Assembly (NCBI GenBank): GCA_016648135.1
Contig: JADDOH010010250.1
Coordinates: 86,866-150,865, forward strand
DNA: 64,000 nucleotides
Source: Agrypnia vestita
Lineage: Eukaryota > Arthropoda > Insecta > Trichoptera > Phryganeidae
Direction: 5' to 3'
Shown here piece after piece: positions 1-10,737 of this stretch. Under the pieces are notes generated by a model that saw nothing but the letters and a program-made list of their open reading frames with translations, was not told the DNA's origin and did not search any database. Numbering within the stretch: the first letter of the stretch is position 1; every line of letters begins with the position of its first letter. The translations under genes were made by a program, and so were the position numbers.

Positions 1-1075
1 TTTGCAATAATTTTAATAATTTAACGATAATCGTTTATTTTATAATATTATTGAAAAAAAGACATCTAACGAGGCCATTAGTCAAAAAAGCCTCACAAAG
101 TGGAGCAATTTTCTTAATTTTTACAACATCGTAGGTTTGGTAATTTATTAATAATTATATAATTCAGTTTGTGACAATTTAATAAGATAGCCGCATTTAA
201 AATATGTAGATATAACCCGATGAATACATTTTAAAGTGATATATTTCCATACAAAAATGTGATAAAAAACGCAAGAGAAGATATGAGAAAAAAATGTGAA
301 ATTTGCTCACTCTGCCGAACGATCGCCTTAACGGATATATTTAAAACGTATCTCTTGATTACGGAACAATTCGTATATGGATAGTGGCGGTACTGCACCC
401 AGACGCAACCATAATATTAATCAAATTTTTAAAATCACAATTTTACATGGTTGTGTCCAGTTCAGACTTTTTTAAGTCAATAGCAATGCGAGTGGGAAAA
501 TATAAATAAAATAGAGTTTTAATATGAAATTTTGAATATTGAATACATCATTTATTGCTCATAATTTTACGAAAAATAACAAAAAAACTAGAATAAAAAA
601 ATAAAAAATTGTGTTTAATGAAGGAACATTTGTATTTTTAAACACTATAAATCATTTGCACTGTCTCAAATATTTAATTAATATATTCTTCGTGACCCTC
701 GTCATGAATATTCATAATGCAAAATTAAAGTCTATCCTTTTTAAATAAAGATAATAGAAATATTAAAAAATGCACAGAGGTCATTGATAATCGATTGAAA
801 CAGAATTATTAAAATTGAATTTTCTTTCTGATTAAAAGTCTAGTGTCGAATATTGGTAAACGTAATTATTATATTTTTAAAACAATGAAATTTATTGAAT
901 CTCCTATTGTACCAATACACATATAATTAAGTGCAGCTCCCGATTCGCGTGCAACTCTTTGGGTGTGTGGTGATCGTGGCACGGTTCCTTAGGTTTAGTT
1001 TCCACAGGCGTAGGTACTCTGCAAAGTAGATGAACTCACTTGTGTAGGACTTTCCATTTAAGAAAAATAAACGAT

Positions 1076-1191
1076 TAGTATGTGTAAGCCATGCGCACGA
1101 TGCATATTGTTTCATTGTGTTGTTGTCTGTGGGTATAAACACCAACACAATGAAAAAATGTGCGTCACACAGGCACGGCTTACACATACTA
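1076..1191. repeat. Imperfect long hairpin
   Basis: The arms tagtatgtgtaagcc (1076-1090) and ggcttacacatacta (1177-1191) are exact reverse complements. Further inside, ttcattgtgttg and caacacaatgaa pair around a loop of about 20 bases, with bulges between. The fold is about 116 bases. It could be a foldback MITE or a small-RNA precursor; nothing in the sequence decides. Confidence 0.6.
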
Positions 1192-2171
1192 TTTCGATAT
1201 ACATCTAATGGAAAGTAGTAGTAGTAATAGTACATCTTAAATGGAAAGCGTGGTGCATGCTATGTATTTATGCCGAGCAGCCGGCCGCCATGCGCAAAAA
1301 TGAAATGCCATCTTTACATCATATTTAAGTTAATAAGTAGGTACCTACGTATGTTTATTTAAGTATATATTTTGTGAAATATTTATTTAAAGCCACGGCT
1401 ATAATCACATTAGCCGGCCCTAAATTCAGCTTTTTCTAAGGCTGGCCGTACCGTCCTCTCGTCATAGAGATGATTGCACCATCTATGCATCTATGGAATT
1501 GGGTCTCTCGTTTGGCTGGCAGCCAGGTTAAACCTTGCTTGAAAAACCGCCACTCCTGTAGAGGTTTAACTTATTGAAATTGAATAACTTGTACCGCGTC
1601 GCCTTGTGATTTTCAGTGGTACAATGTGTGAAGTATATTTAAAACTCCTTCAGGGGTAGTTTTTTCTTTTGTACATTGGAATCATGTCCGGCACGGGCAT
1701 GCGAGGAACAAAATGGCAATGCCGTGATAGCGTGCCTGAAATCCCGCGTCGATCTTTGGAGGACAGCTCGAAGAAGGTATCCCGCTGGATGGCTGCAGAT
1801 GATTGGATCTAGGGAGGCCGACAGTTCTGGGGCCACCTTACCAGCCACCCAGCTTGTCTCCCGGCCTGCGGAGGACCGTGTAGATTAGTCGTGATGCGAG
1901 CTGCGCGGCCTACATACGCTAAAGTGAAATCTATTTTTTTTTAACATCTATTTGACATCGTGAGCTTCTGCATTTATCTTGAGAAACATTTAAATTGTTA
2001 CATAAAATTAGTTTACCTAGAAATGCTTTTTGACGTGTGAACAACCGTATAAATTTTATTTTTCAAAACGTACTAGATTTCTATAATTCTGTATTCTTCA
2101 TTTCAAAGTTCTATTTATACTTTCTAAACAGAGGGGTAAAATGCCACTTTCCAATCACATATTGATATTAT

Positions 2172-2405
2172 AAGGCTTAATGAAGGCATCTATATTATTT
2201 TAGTTATCAAATCTTTTCCTCATTTTCAGGCTGATTTTAAATGTAACTTTGTCCTCATAAAGGCATCATTTTCAAGCTAATTTTAAATATAACTTTGTCC
2301 TCTTGAAGGCATTCTTATTATTTTATTTATCAAATCTTTTTCGTATTTTAAAACTGAACTTAAATGTCATCTTGTCCTCATGAAGGCGACTATACTATTT
2401 TGTTA
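2172..2405. repeat. Irregular tandem repeat
   Basis: A unit containing gaaggcatctatattatttt, atcaaatcttttyc and taactttgtcctcat recurs about three times with length variation, ending near tgaaggcgactatactattt. No coding frame runs through it. Confidence 0.55.
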
Positions 2406-2984
2406 ACGTATTTTCATTAGTGATGAAGAATTAAATTCAAGTTTTCAATCCAGTGTTATAATTTATTCACATACAAAACCCAGCCCTGGTACAACACATA
2501 ATACAGATCTTCGTCAAGGGAATCCATCGAACCCACTGCAGTCTTATCTTGCTCACCCTGAACCTACTTGGAAGATGTCGTGGGAGTAGTCACCCTGGGA
2601 TGAGGTCCAGGGCGATGGCTCGCGTGGACAGCAACGTCGCAATAGTTTACCTCAATGTATTTATTTATCTATTGTTTTTAAAACACATTTCAATAAATAT
2701 ACTAGCTTAATGATATTATTAATATATACCTATTTCATTTCTCTAAAGACAATTTAAAAAAAAATACTCTTAATAATGAAGTAATTAAACACCCTTTTTA
2801 AAGGTCGGAAAGACTAAGAGATAATTTATTATACCAATTTATTGTGAAAATATGCCATGGCTACAGCGCAGCGCTTGCAAACCTGGTAGATCATTGTGTT
2901 ATCCATAATTGACTGGCTTGCTTCACAATCTTGCCGACCCCCGGTATTAAATATTATGAAACGTCCTTAAATAATTTCACTTAC

Positions 2985-3080
2985 CTTGTATAAGTTTTTC
3001 TTCATACAGAATGAGTATGGGAACTGAGAAGATGATGCTTAAGAGCCAAGCCGAAGCTATTAGGGCCTTGGCGCGTTTCC
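2985..3080 (-). CDS. CCAPR: CCAP receptor exon: TM4 and start of extracellular loop 2
   Basis: 96 bases. Acceptor TTCTTTCTAG|GG; donor CAAG|GTAAGT. The first two bases complete the split Trp codon. The 31 following codons read [19 protein letters not shown] and [12 protein letters not shown], with one base (G) left over. TM4 holds the conserved tryptophan in [11 protein letters not shown] matches the start of loop 2 in CCAP receptors, where a GHPQCW-like stretch with the disulfide cysteine usually follows. The other two frames hit stops, so the chosen frame is unambiguous. I could not find the next exon (loop 2, TM5) between 1 and 2984 on this strand; it is probably outside the window. Confidence 0.92.
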
Positions 3081-3694
3081 CTAGAAAGAATAAATATATC
3101 AAAATCATGTACCTAGGCGTAGGCGATTAAAGGAAATATATTTTGCATCACCAGGAAAATGAATTTTTTCGACAATTTAGTAAATGCAAGCTGGGTGCCT
3201 AGTACAGTCATAATTATATAATGCAACTTACTGATTTACTCTTAATTAAATAAATATAAAAAACTATTTTATTTTATTTAAAAGACATTTTGAATAAAAA
3301 AAATCTAACACCCTTTTAGTAGTGATTCATTAATGTATATAGGTATACGATCAAATTACAGTAATTTCTCTACATGAGAATATTCAACTTGTAAATTTCA
3401 AAAGATTTTACGAATTTTAAATTTCAAAGTTGCCTACTTTGCTCAGGGAAAGTTACTCCGTTGTAATGTAGGACCAATGGTTTCAGTAATGTTTACAGAA
3501 ATCACTTGTGGTCTTCTTTAACAAATATACGTGGTCTCAGTAAAGGTAATTTTTTTTCAATTACTGCCAGTTTAATTTTAACCCCAGCATTGTACGAGGT
3601 CGCATGATGTGATTATTACCGCAAATGTTGGATGACCTAGGCTACTAAATTTATTCATTAGATAAGTAATTATGTATAGGATATTTATACTTAC
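3081..3694 (-). other. CCAPR: CCAPR intron between TM3 and TM4 exons (614 bp)
   Basis: Bounded by GTAAGT donor and CTAG acceptor on the minus strand. AT-rich; no recognisable mobile element or second gene inside. Confidence 0.85.
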
Positions 3695-3788
3695 AACTTC
3701 CTGAAAAGTTCATCGGATGTGTGATGGCGTCACAGCGATCGATGCTCAGAGCCACGAGCACGTATGTTGATGAATAAGTAACCACCGC
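3695..3788 (-). CDS. CCAPR: CCAP receptor exon: TM3 and intracellular loop 2
   Basis: 94 bases. Acceptor TATTTTGCAG|GCG; donor AGTT|GTAAGT. It encodes 31 residues: [18 protein letters not shown], then [13 protein letters not shown], plus one base of a split Trp codon finished by the next exon. This covers most of TM3 and loop 2, the G-protein contact region. The usual class A D/E-R-Y triplet at the foot of TM3 reads D-R-C here (codons GAT CGC TGT). DRC is known in vasopressin/oxytocin-type receptors, the wider group to which CCAPR belongs, so it need not be inactivating. The [10 protein letters not shown] segment is the strongest single family marker in the window. The following intron is only 614 bases. 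Confidence 0.93.
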
Positions 3789-4119
3789 CTGCAAAATATA
3801 AGTTCTATATTTTATTGACATCTTAATTATAAAACGGAAAGTTTATGTCTACGAAGCACAAAGAGCTATCGAACTTTGGGCATTGAGATTTTCACATTAT
3901 TGTGCCTGAAATTTGAAATATGATAATAATAAATACTTTGAAATATTTAAGTAACTGTAAAAAATTCAAGGCACCATATTCTGTGTTCCATAATTATAAC
4001 AAAAAAGAGGTATAAATACAGAGGTATCATTACCAGTTCAGAAAAGCTTATCTCTAGTATAGTCTAATCAAATAAATTAATGATTCTCAGATTTGAAAAT
4101 ATATAGAACTTTCAAAATT

Positions 4120-4310
4120 CAAAAATTAATATGTGGATGTCCTTATAATGGAATTGGTGAACGTTGCATTGTGTAGAGTGATCACTTAAGTCAGCTTATA
4201 CAGGTTGTAAGCCCTGGGATACCATAAATAGACTTCCACACACGTTTTTCATATTCACAGCTTCGTCTCTGTGAGACTTATTTATTAATTAACTTAATTA
4301 TTTATAATTA
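4120..4310 (+). repeat. Dispersed repeat, copy 1 (gtgatcacttaag family)
   Basis: Shares blocks gaacgttgcattgtgtagag, tgatcacttaag, aggttgtaagccctggg and cttcgtctctgtgaga, in that order, with copies near 11340, 28750 and 49080, all in the same orientation. No protein or tRNA-like head is visible; it may be the tail of a retroelement or a SINE-like unit. Confidence 0.65.
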
Positions 4311-4495
4311 AACAAAATAATTCGAAAAAATAAATTATCGCGCTTTGGATAAATAATTTGTAATGGTCTGACGTGTTTCAGCTTTTTTCTTTCTCACAAG
4401 CATTAATTTTATTCATGAAGTAAAGGAAATACGAAATTAATGTACACAATAATCGAAATCTCGGGTGAAGCCGGAAAGTAAATCTACTAATAATA

Positions 4496-4798
4496 TTTTT
4501 TTTTATTGTTTTATTTTATTTTTTGGTATCTCTATTTAGTTAATAATACATAGTTATTTATCATTAGCTAATATATATGTACACTTATTAAATAATATTT
4601 CTCTTCATACATTTTCCATTGTAAACAATTTCCATTGAACACATCGATTCTGCTCAGCTTCCTTACACCTTCTGGCAGGCTATTATACTCATTTATTCCC
4701 TGGTAATAAATACAGTTTCGTGTGTTTGCCTTTTTTCTATTTGGAATAATAATTTTGTTTGCGTTTCTTATTTTATGCCTATGTATCTCTGTGTTATA
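4496..4798 (-). mobile_element. Non-LTR retrotransposon 3' end (left part, split by mariner)
   Basis: On the minus strand this reads a RT C-terminal tail containing NCIYYQGINEYNSLPEG and VRKLSRIDVFNG, followed by an A-rich 3' end near 4497-4525. It continues the element on the far side of the mariner at 6085-6720. Such a tail (NxLP followed by basic residues) is typical of insect LINE RT C-termini. Stops and frameshifts show it is dead. Confidence 0.65.
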
Positions 4799-6084
4799 TT
4801 AGGTCCTTACATATGAAATTGGCGTTTAGTATGGGAGGAACATAAAGCCGATTTTTTTTTATTATAATATATTTATTTAATCAAAGTGTGTACCATTGCT
4901 ATCTACGCACTTTTGCCATCTCATAGGTAGTTCATCGATCCCTTTACTAAAAAAACCATTCGGACGGGAATCAATAAAATCTTTGAAGGCGGTTTGGACT
5001 GCACCATCGGAGTTAAATTTTTTCCTTTGCAAGAAGTTATCCAAATTTCTAAAAAAATGGTAATCTGTTGGGGCAAGGTCCGGAGAGTACGGTGGATGTC
5101 TTAGACATTCCAATTGAAGCTCCTCTAATTTGGTAGCCGTCTGTTGTGCAGTGTGTGGTCTAGAGTTATCATGAAGCAGCAGTGGCCTAGAGCGATTAAC
5201 CAGCCTCGGTTGTTTAGCAGCTAGCTTTTCCATCATGGTTTGCAGTGGCTGACAATAGACATCTGCCGTAATCGTCTGGCCAGATTTAAGAAAGCTGTAG
5301 TGAACGACACCAGCACTAGTCCACCAAACGCTCACAAGTAACTTTTTTGGAGTCAATTTTCGCTTGGGGCATGGTTTGGCTGGTTCGGCAGGGTTCAGCC
5401 ATTGCGATGAGCGCTTCCGATTATCGTACAGGATCCACTTTTCATCACAGGTAATGATTCGATTTAAAATCCCTTCATTATTGTGCCGGTTGAGTAATGC
5501 AACGCAGCAGTCAACGCGCGTTTGTTGATTTGCTTCACTCAATTCGTGAGGTACCCACCTTTCAAGCTTTTTCACCTTACCAATTTGCTTCAAGTGGATT
5601 AAAACAGTTTTATCACTAACACCGCAGCCTGCAGCTAACTCGGATGTGGTTTGCGATGGATCCGCTTCCACAATAGCCTTCAATTCTTCATTATCAACTT
5701 TGGTCTCCGGCCGTCCACGGGGCTTGTTCTGCAGGTCGAAATTTCCAGAACGAAAACGTTGGAACCAAAAACGCACTGTGTTTTCTTTTGCGGCACCGTC
5801 GCCATACACATCATTAATCCTTCGAGCCGTTTCTGCAGCACTGGTGCCACGGTGGAACTCGTACTCGTAAATAACGCGATATTTCAAGTTTTTCATTTTG
5901 TAAACTGAGTGACGCAAAGAAAAAAACAATTGAGGAAAAAACAAATGAATTATAATTTTCAAAACACAAATACATGAGTAAATAGCTATATAAATTTGGA
6001 TTTGGAATTCCTAACCAAAGAGAAGATATTTGAGATCAAATTTGCCAGTACGGCAAAACGCCAATTTCATATGTAAGGACCTAA
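4799..6084 (-). mobile_element. Mariner element, cecropia subfamily, copy 1 (apparently complete)
   Basis: 1286 bp flanked by TA target duplications (4797-4798 and 6085-6086). Terminal inverted repeats of about 29 bp begin ttaggtccttacatatgaaa on both ends. It encodes one uninterrupted transposase on the minus strand. It is inserted in an older LINE. Length, TA target and single intronless ORF are all standard for mariner. The subfamily call rests on resemblance of the transposase to the human Hsmar1/SETMAR lineage. Confidence 0.95.
4877..5896 (-). CDS. Mariner transposase (intact ORF, copy 1)
   Basis: 339-residue transposase for cut-and-paste movement of the mariner element; it would act in the nucleus as a dimer on the terminal repeats. 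The N-terminal helix-turn-helix pair covers about residues 5-115 (YEFHRGTSAAETARRIN; then GCGVSDKTVLIHLKQIG). The linker motif is WVPHEL (114-119). The catalytic RNase H-like domain has D151 (TCDEKWILYDN), D243 (LHDNSRPHTA) and D278 (YSPDLAPTDYHFF). Exactly 34 residues separate the last two aspartates, giving the mariner D,D34D signature. I start at the ATG at 5896 because it gives the usual family length; the frame stays open 22 codons further upstream only from a TTG, and that stretch is 5' UTR-like. No stop or frameshift. Residue 245 is Ser where the two other copies have Ala. Confidence 0.93.
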   Translation of the reverse strand: MKNLKYRVIYEYEFHRGTSAAETARRINDVYGDGAAKENTVRFWFQRFRSGNFDLQNKPRGRPETKVDNEELKAIVEADPSQTTSELAAGCGVSDKTVLIHLKQIGKVKKLERWVPHELSEANQQTRVDCCVALLNRHNNEGILNRIITCDEKWILYDNRKRSSQWLNPAEPAKPCPKRKLTPKKLLVSVWWTSAGVVHYSFLKSGQTITADVYCQPLQTMMEKLAAKQPRLVNRSRPLLLHDNSRPHTAQQTATKLEELQLECLRHPPYSPDLAPTDYHFFRNLDNFLQRKKFNSDGAVQTAFKDFIDSRPNGFFSKGIDELPMRWQKCVDSNGTHFD

Positions 6085-6720
6085 TATTTGATATTCTTTT
6101 TAAAATATTTTGGCATTTTGTCGTTTAATATTTTGTGGATGAATATCATTGTATTTGATTTTAATCCTTGTTTTATATTAATCCAATTTAAATTTAAGAG
6201 CATCTTTTTAATTTTGGAATATCTAATTCTCTGTAGAATTATCCTCATTGCTCTATTCTGTTGAATTTGTAATTTTCTTATATCTCCTTCATTATATAGG
6301 TACAAAATAGTGGGGCAGTATAGAAAATGGGAAGCAATTATTGATTTATATATTGTTATCGCTGTTTCTTTAGTTAATTTTAGTTGTATTCTTCCTAAGA
6401 AGGATACTTTCTTTGCAATTTTCTTTGTTATGTATTCAGCAGTTTTTTAAATGATTAATCAGAGTCAATTCCCAAATATTTTATTGTATCCACTATTTTC
6501 TTCTTCATCAATCTCTATCTTTATCTCATCATTATTCCTTTTATTTCCTATTAACATACCTTTTGTTTTTTTGCATTTTATTTTAATTTATTCATTTTAA
6601 GCCAATTCGATATATTAATTAATTCTTCATTAACATTCTTACTAATTCTTCCAAGTTTTCTCCAGATATACATATTAAAGCATCGTCGGCAAACAGCCTG
6701 ACTTACATACATACATTTTT
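6085..6720 (-). mobile_element. Non-LTR retrotransposon RT relic (right part, interrupted by mariner)
   Basis: The minus strand near 6690-6710 reads VRLFADDALICISGENLEEL, carrying the FADD form of the RT catalytic motif. After frameshifts comes LQIQQNRAMRIILQRIRYS and MLLNLNWINIKQGLKSN, the C-terminal helical region of LINE reverse transcriptases. The clade is not settled (resembles the Daphne/Kiri/L2-like group). It has several frame breaks and is dead. Together with 4496-4798 it was one copy before the mariner inserted. Confidence 0.75.
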
Positions 6721-6805
6721 TTAATATCATATATCATCATCATATCAGAATATCAGATCATCAATAATATCAGAAATCATATATATTATATATATATAGA
6801 TATAT

Positions 6806-6837
<32 letters not shown>

Positions 6838-7010
6838 ATATAATAAAACGCTGTGCGCGAAACACAGAGATCCGTGGTTCGAATCCAGGTTCCAGCATTT
6901 AATTTTTCAGTTTATTATTGATATTTGTGTATTTCTCTTTATTTCATTTACTTTATTTCGTATTAAATATATATATATATAGCTATATATTATATATAAT
7001 AATAATAAAC
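6721..7010. repeat. (AT)n-rich low-complexity stretch with tRNA-like fragment
   Basis: Two TA dinucleotide tracts (about 6780-6842 and 6967-6990) flank a short piece, gtggttcgaatccaggt (6873-6889), that looks like a Pol III B box. Only a tRNA 3' half is present, so it is read as a retroposon remnant. Confidence 0.6.
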
Positions 7011-7550
7011 AATACAGGGCCTAATACAGATCAGATTCAGATAATAGGTGCATAATTGAAAATAAGCATAAGCATAAGAACGAATAATTAAAAGGGTACT
7101 AAAAGAAACAAATAGAAGACAGAAAAATATCCACGTATTATAGGGTAGACCGAGGTTAACAATATTATTGTTAATGCCAAAACATGTATATCAAGATGTT
7201 ATATGTCAGATAATCGATGGACAAATAAAATACTAGAATGGTATCCACTACATAAAAAACGACATAGACAAAGTGTCTTTGAGTAGACGAACATTAGAAC
7301 GAAAATATCATAATAGTGGGAAAGACTTGAAAAATATTAACGAAGAAAAGCAAACGTTATTTAATTATACAAACATTATTATTTATCGGCTGTATAAATA
7401 CAAGTTAAGTACAAAAGTAGATTTTCAACGTTTTATTTAAAAATATATAAAAGTTTTGAAAGAAAAACGATAATGGAATATAATATTTTTCATGAGTATA
7501 GTTTTTAATAATTTTGCTATATGTTGCAATCTCTACTGAGAAGTTTAATG

Positions 7551-7910
7551 ATTTGAGTTACTTGTACTTGTACTCGAGTTGTTTGTTTGCTAGCTTGTTG
7601 GTGTAGTGGTCATCGCGCTCGCCTAAATCCATCTGTTGCCATTTACGTGGCTCTGGAAATACGTATGTTATAACAAATATGATGTGCAATTTTGGAAAGA
7701 TGATTTGAGTTACTTGTACTTGTAATCGAGTGAGTAGCTTGCTGGTGTAGTGGTCATCGCGCTCGCCTAGTGATCTGGTAGTCGGTGATTCAAGCCTCAT
7801 TCCAGTACACCAACAAGTTGGTTCTATTTTCACAGCACAGACTTTAGGGTTAGTTTGAGAATAGTAAGTATATGAATGCGACATGTATTCCGTGTTCGCA
7901 TATCTATTTT
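7551..7910 (+). mobile_element. tRNA-derived SINE with duplicated head
   Basis: A-box-like tggtgtagtggtcatcgcgc and B-box-like ggtgattcaagcctc, then a body ending tccgtgttcgcatatctatt with a T/A-rich tail. The body block agcttaatttgaaaatagtaa-like and the tail are shared with the copies at 17370, 31856 and 60825. The 5' head (ttgagttacttgtacttgta ... gctcgcct) occurs twice, at 7551-7625 and 7702-7770. Confidence 0.75.
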
Positions 7911-8394
7911 AAAAAAGTTACATGATTTTTTATGGCTAAAAAAAAATATTTTTTGTTGTGAATTTGATAAATACTTAATTTCTTTCTAATTTTCAGACAC
8001 AAATATGTTACATTATTAAGATACGTATCTATTTATTTTTTAAAACTCAAATTTTACTTAAGTTAATTTAAAACTGAGAAGTACAGGAAAATTACGTTTA
8101 TTTTTCGAGTTGATTCTTAGAATTCCACTAAAGCTTTAATTAGTACCTATTTAATTGTTAATTAATCGTAGCTACCTGGGTAGATAGCTTTCCGCTTTTA
8201 TCCCTTTTCACCCTTTGAGATCCAATTTATTGTCGTAATATACGTATTTTCAATATCTTCAAGTATATAAACGATGTTAATTTGAAGTCGGCGCCAGCCT
8301 TACAGTATTAAATTAAATTTATTCTGTTGTATATTATATATATAAATGTTTCAAAGAATTTGTTTATTTTTTACAGGAGCACAATTTTATATTT

Positions 8395-8876
8395 TATAAA
8401 ACCAAAAATATATACACGTATTTTTTTTATTTTTCATTTAAATCGCGTCCACAAAACTAATTTCGGTAATCGTGCTTTCGCGATGGCTGGACCAAAGTTA
8501 TGGAACAAACTACCTAATAAACTGAGACAAACAGACAGCTTACCACAGTTCAAAAACCAACTTAAGACGCATTTATTTAGACAATTCTATAAAAACCTAT
8601 AGAATCTGACCACAACAACGCTAGCTAATGTTTTCCACTCGTATTGTGCACTCCGCGAAAACACTTAATTCTTTCAGGCACTCCCAACTATCATAGTACT
8701 CAATTTTAATTCCATTTCTTGTATGCCACCTAGTGAATAAGTAATAGTAAATAAGTTTTTTCTTTTCTAGCATTAAGTTGTTTTTGTAAGATAATAATTT
8801 TTCTGTGTAAAGCGCCCTTGAGGTGAGTATTCGCGAAAACGGCGCTATATAAGTTATCCAATTATTATTATTAGGA
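8395..8876 (+). mobile_element. L2/CR1-like LINE 3' end
   Basis: The 8433-8602 frame reads FGNRAFAMAGPKLWNKLPNK then LRQTDSLPQFKNQLKTHLFR, the C-terminus shared by L2/CR1/Rex-type reverse transcriptases, ending at TAG 8600. The 3' UTR carries gtaaagcgcccttgaggt and acggcgctatataag and ends in attattatta, the classic short-repeat tail of this clade. It is 5'-truncated, with no RT core. Confidence 0.8.
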
Positions 8877-9981
8877 GTCGCCACCATTGATAAGAGGTTC
8901 GAAAAGATGCGCCGTTTAGGGTACTGTCTGCAACTCTTCAGATCAAACATGTTACTTCACGCAGCATTTATTTTGGAAGTAAGTTTTTGAGAAATAGCGT
9001 ACTTTTTGTTCTAAGATAAAATTTATGATCGTGCTGTACAATAGCGTTTACAAGTGAAGTGAGTTAAAAAAACTCGGATATATATTGATAATAAAAAAAC
9101 TCGGATATATCGGATAATATCTTTGGTATCTGTCTGAAGATCTTGTTGCTTTCGCATACTTCGATGATGAAGTTTCCTTGGAAACTAAACAGAGGGTGGT
9201 CACCGCTCATGAAAATCAATGAGGTCTCATTGTGGTTAAACCTTAGAATATTTTGTTACTAATCATATACGAAATTTTCCAACACAATCGCTGTTTCGTG
9301 TGATTTTTTGATGAAAGATATTACAACATGAAAGGATGATGATGACTACAAGAAAGCTAAGACCACTGAGCATTCTAAGAAAGTTGTAAATGATATATTA
9401 GAGAGAGAAGTAGCGCTCGTAGAAGAGTCATTGGTAGTGTGAAGATAATTGTCGTTACTCCACCGATGAAGATCAAATATTTACTCTTGGCGGTTAACGA
9501 TTACTGACGAAAATTTCCTGACTCAAAAGATTCACGTTAACGTTATCTTGAATAACTATTATTCCTTTTGATTACCTATATTTATTTTTTAAATGTTTTA
9601 TGTAATTACTTAATTGATTTTAATCTAAATTAAGTACATTTCGTAAAAAAACGTTCCTTCAAATGTGCTTGGGTGAACGGTTGTAAGCATCAAAACATCT
9701 TTCTTGTCCTTCCATAATTGCGCAGCCATGGAGTCTGTATGGTAAGTTTCCATTTGAAATTAGGAAAAGTGTCAATATTAATTCAAATTTAATAAATAAC
9801 CAGAATAATTATTTGTGCACTGCCCGCTATTGAATATATTTCCACTTAAGCATCTATCCTCTTCCAATGACATTTCCTAATTAACATTTCTGACTAAATA
9901 TAATTGAGTAACCGAAATGCTATTTACGACAGCTTTACCCAACAGTATGTTAAGTGTTAATTTGTACGAATTGACTATTAC

Positions 9982-10535
9982 TAAGCCTCTAATTAAAACA
10001 ATGTTTTCATTTACTCAAGGCTGGGATGGATAGGAAGTTTAGTGAAGAAATATGGCCCATTTTTTCCGTCGGGAATACGTATGCAAAATTTGGGTCCAAT
10101 CGGTGAAGCGGCGTAGATTTGAACAGAAAATATATCTATGGGAGGGGATGGGTTGAGGGGGAAGGGGAAATATCGCTTATGTTACCCGCCAGGTCCTAAA
10201 GAATAAATCTCCAAATTTTCAGCCCGATCGGTCGAACGGTACAGATTTGAATTGAAAATATATTAGGGAGATGGAAATGGTAAAGAGGGTGGGGGGGGGG
10301 GGGAATGTGGCCTATGTTACCCGCTGAGTTCTAAATAATAAGTTTCCATATTTTGAGTCTGATCGGTCAAACAGTACAGATTTGCATTGAAAATATATCT
10401 GGGGTGGGGAAGGGATAAAAGGGGAGGTGGAAATGCCGCCTATGTATGTAAGTATGTTTCAGTCGAAAGTTGAATCGGACAAACGGTGTAGATTTGTATA
10501 GAGAACAGACAAATATTGAGTTTTGTAGGTATAGA
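9982..10535 (-). mobile_element. Non-autonomous Helitron with internal minisatellite, copy 1 (3'-truncated)
   Basis: On the minus strand the 5' end is TCTATACCTACAAAACTC preceded by A. It is followed by units of about 120 bp containing gaccgatcrgactcaaaatt, ttagracycrgcgggtaaca and a C/T-rich block. The matching internal region runs to about 9982 (tctaattaaaacaatgtttt), but the terminal hairpin and CTAG seen in the 40497-41276 copy are missing. No Rep/helicase coding. Confidence 0.7.
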
Positions 10536-10737
10536 TATTATTATATTCGAAGGCCTATTTTTGCTCCGCTTCTAGACAATGGACTTTGGCGCCGATGCAT
10601 TAACAATATGAGCTCTTTACTTTCGTTAAAGAGCTAAGCGTCAAAAAAAAATTTTAACTTCGTAAGATTTTGGTGGCGGGTGTTATGTGGAGATAAATGA
10701 CTGAACAACAAATGCCTGCTGAATAAATAAGATAATT

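Larger units (their letters stand above)
1..2984. other. Intronic DNA 3' of the TM4 exon; low-copy looking, no recognised exon
   Basis: AT-rich sequence that should be the next CCAPR intron. Within it are a hairpin at 1076-1191, GC-richer patches at about 1430-1560, 1640-1910 and 2470-2640 without splice-bounded open frames or family resemblance, and an irregular tandem repeat at 2172-2405. I looked for the TM5 exon here and did not find it. Confidence 0.5.

Noticed and set aside
927..1235. 102-codon minus-strand frame
   Set aside because: Low-complexity start (run of Tyr) and it runs through the hairpin at 1076-1191; no family resemblance or splice context.
2470..2640. GC-richer patch considered as the missing TM5 exon of CCAPR
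   Set aside because: No frame gives TM5-like sequence, no CW motif expected after loop 2, and no in-phase splice sites.
5646..5908. Plus-strand open frames of 74 and 85 codons opposite the mariner transposase (also 45138-45353 and 50566-50790)
   Set aside because: Antisense shadows of the conserved transposase coding sequence, present in every copy.
5897..5962. 22-codon N-terminal extension of the intact mariner transposase (also upstream of 50540)
   Set aside because: It would start at TTG. The ATG at 5896 gives the normal family length, and the upstream part matches an untranslated leader.
6838..6900. tRNA-like sequence with gtggttcgaatccaggt
   Set aside because: Only a T-arm-like 3' half is present. 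The T-stem pairs poorly, and the 5' half is replaced by an AT repeat. Treated as retroposon debris, not a tRNA gene.
9120..9225. Peptide-like stretch SEDLVAFAYFDDEVSLETKQ
   Set aside because: Short, ends in a stop and is followed by broken sequence. It could be a transposase remnant, but I cannot assign a family.
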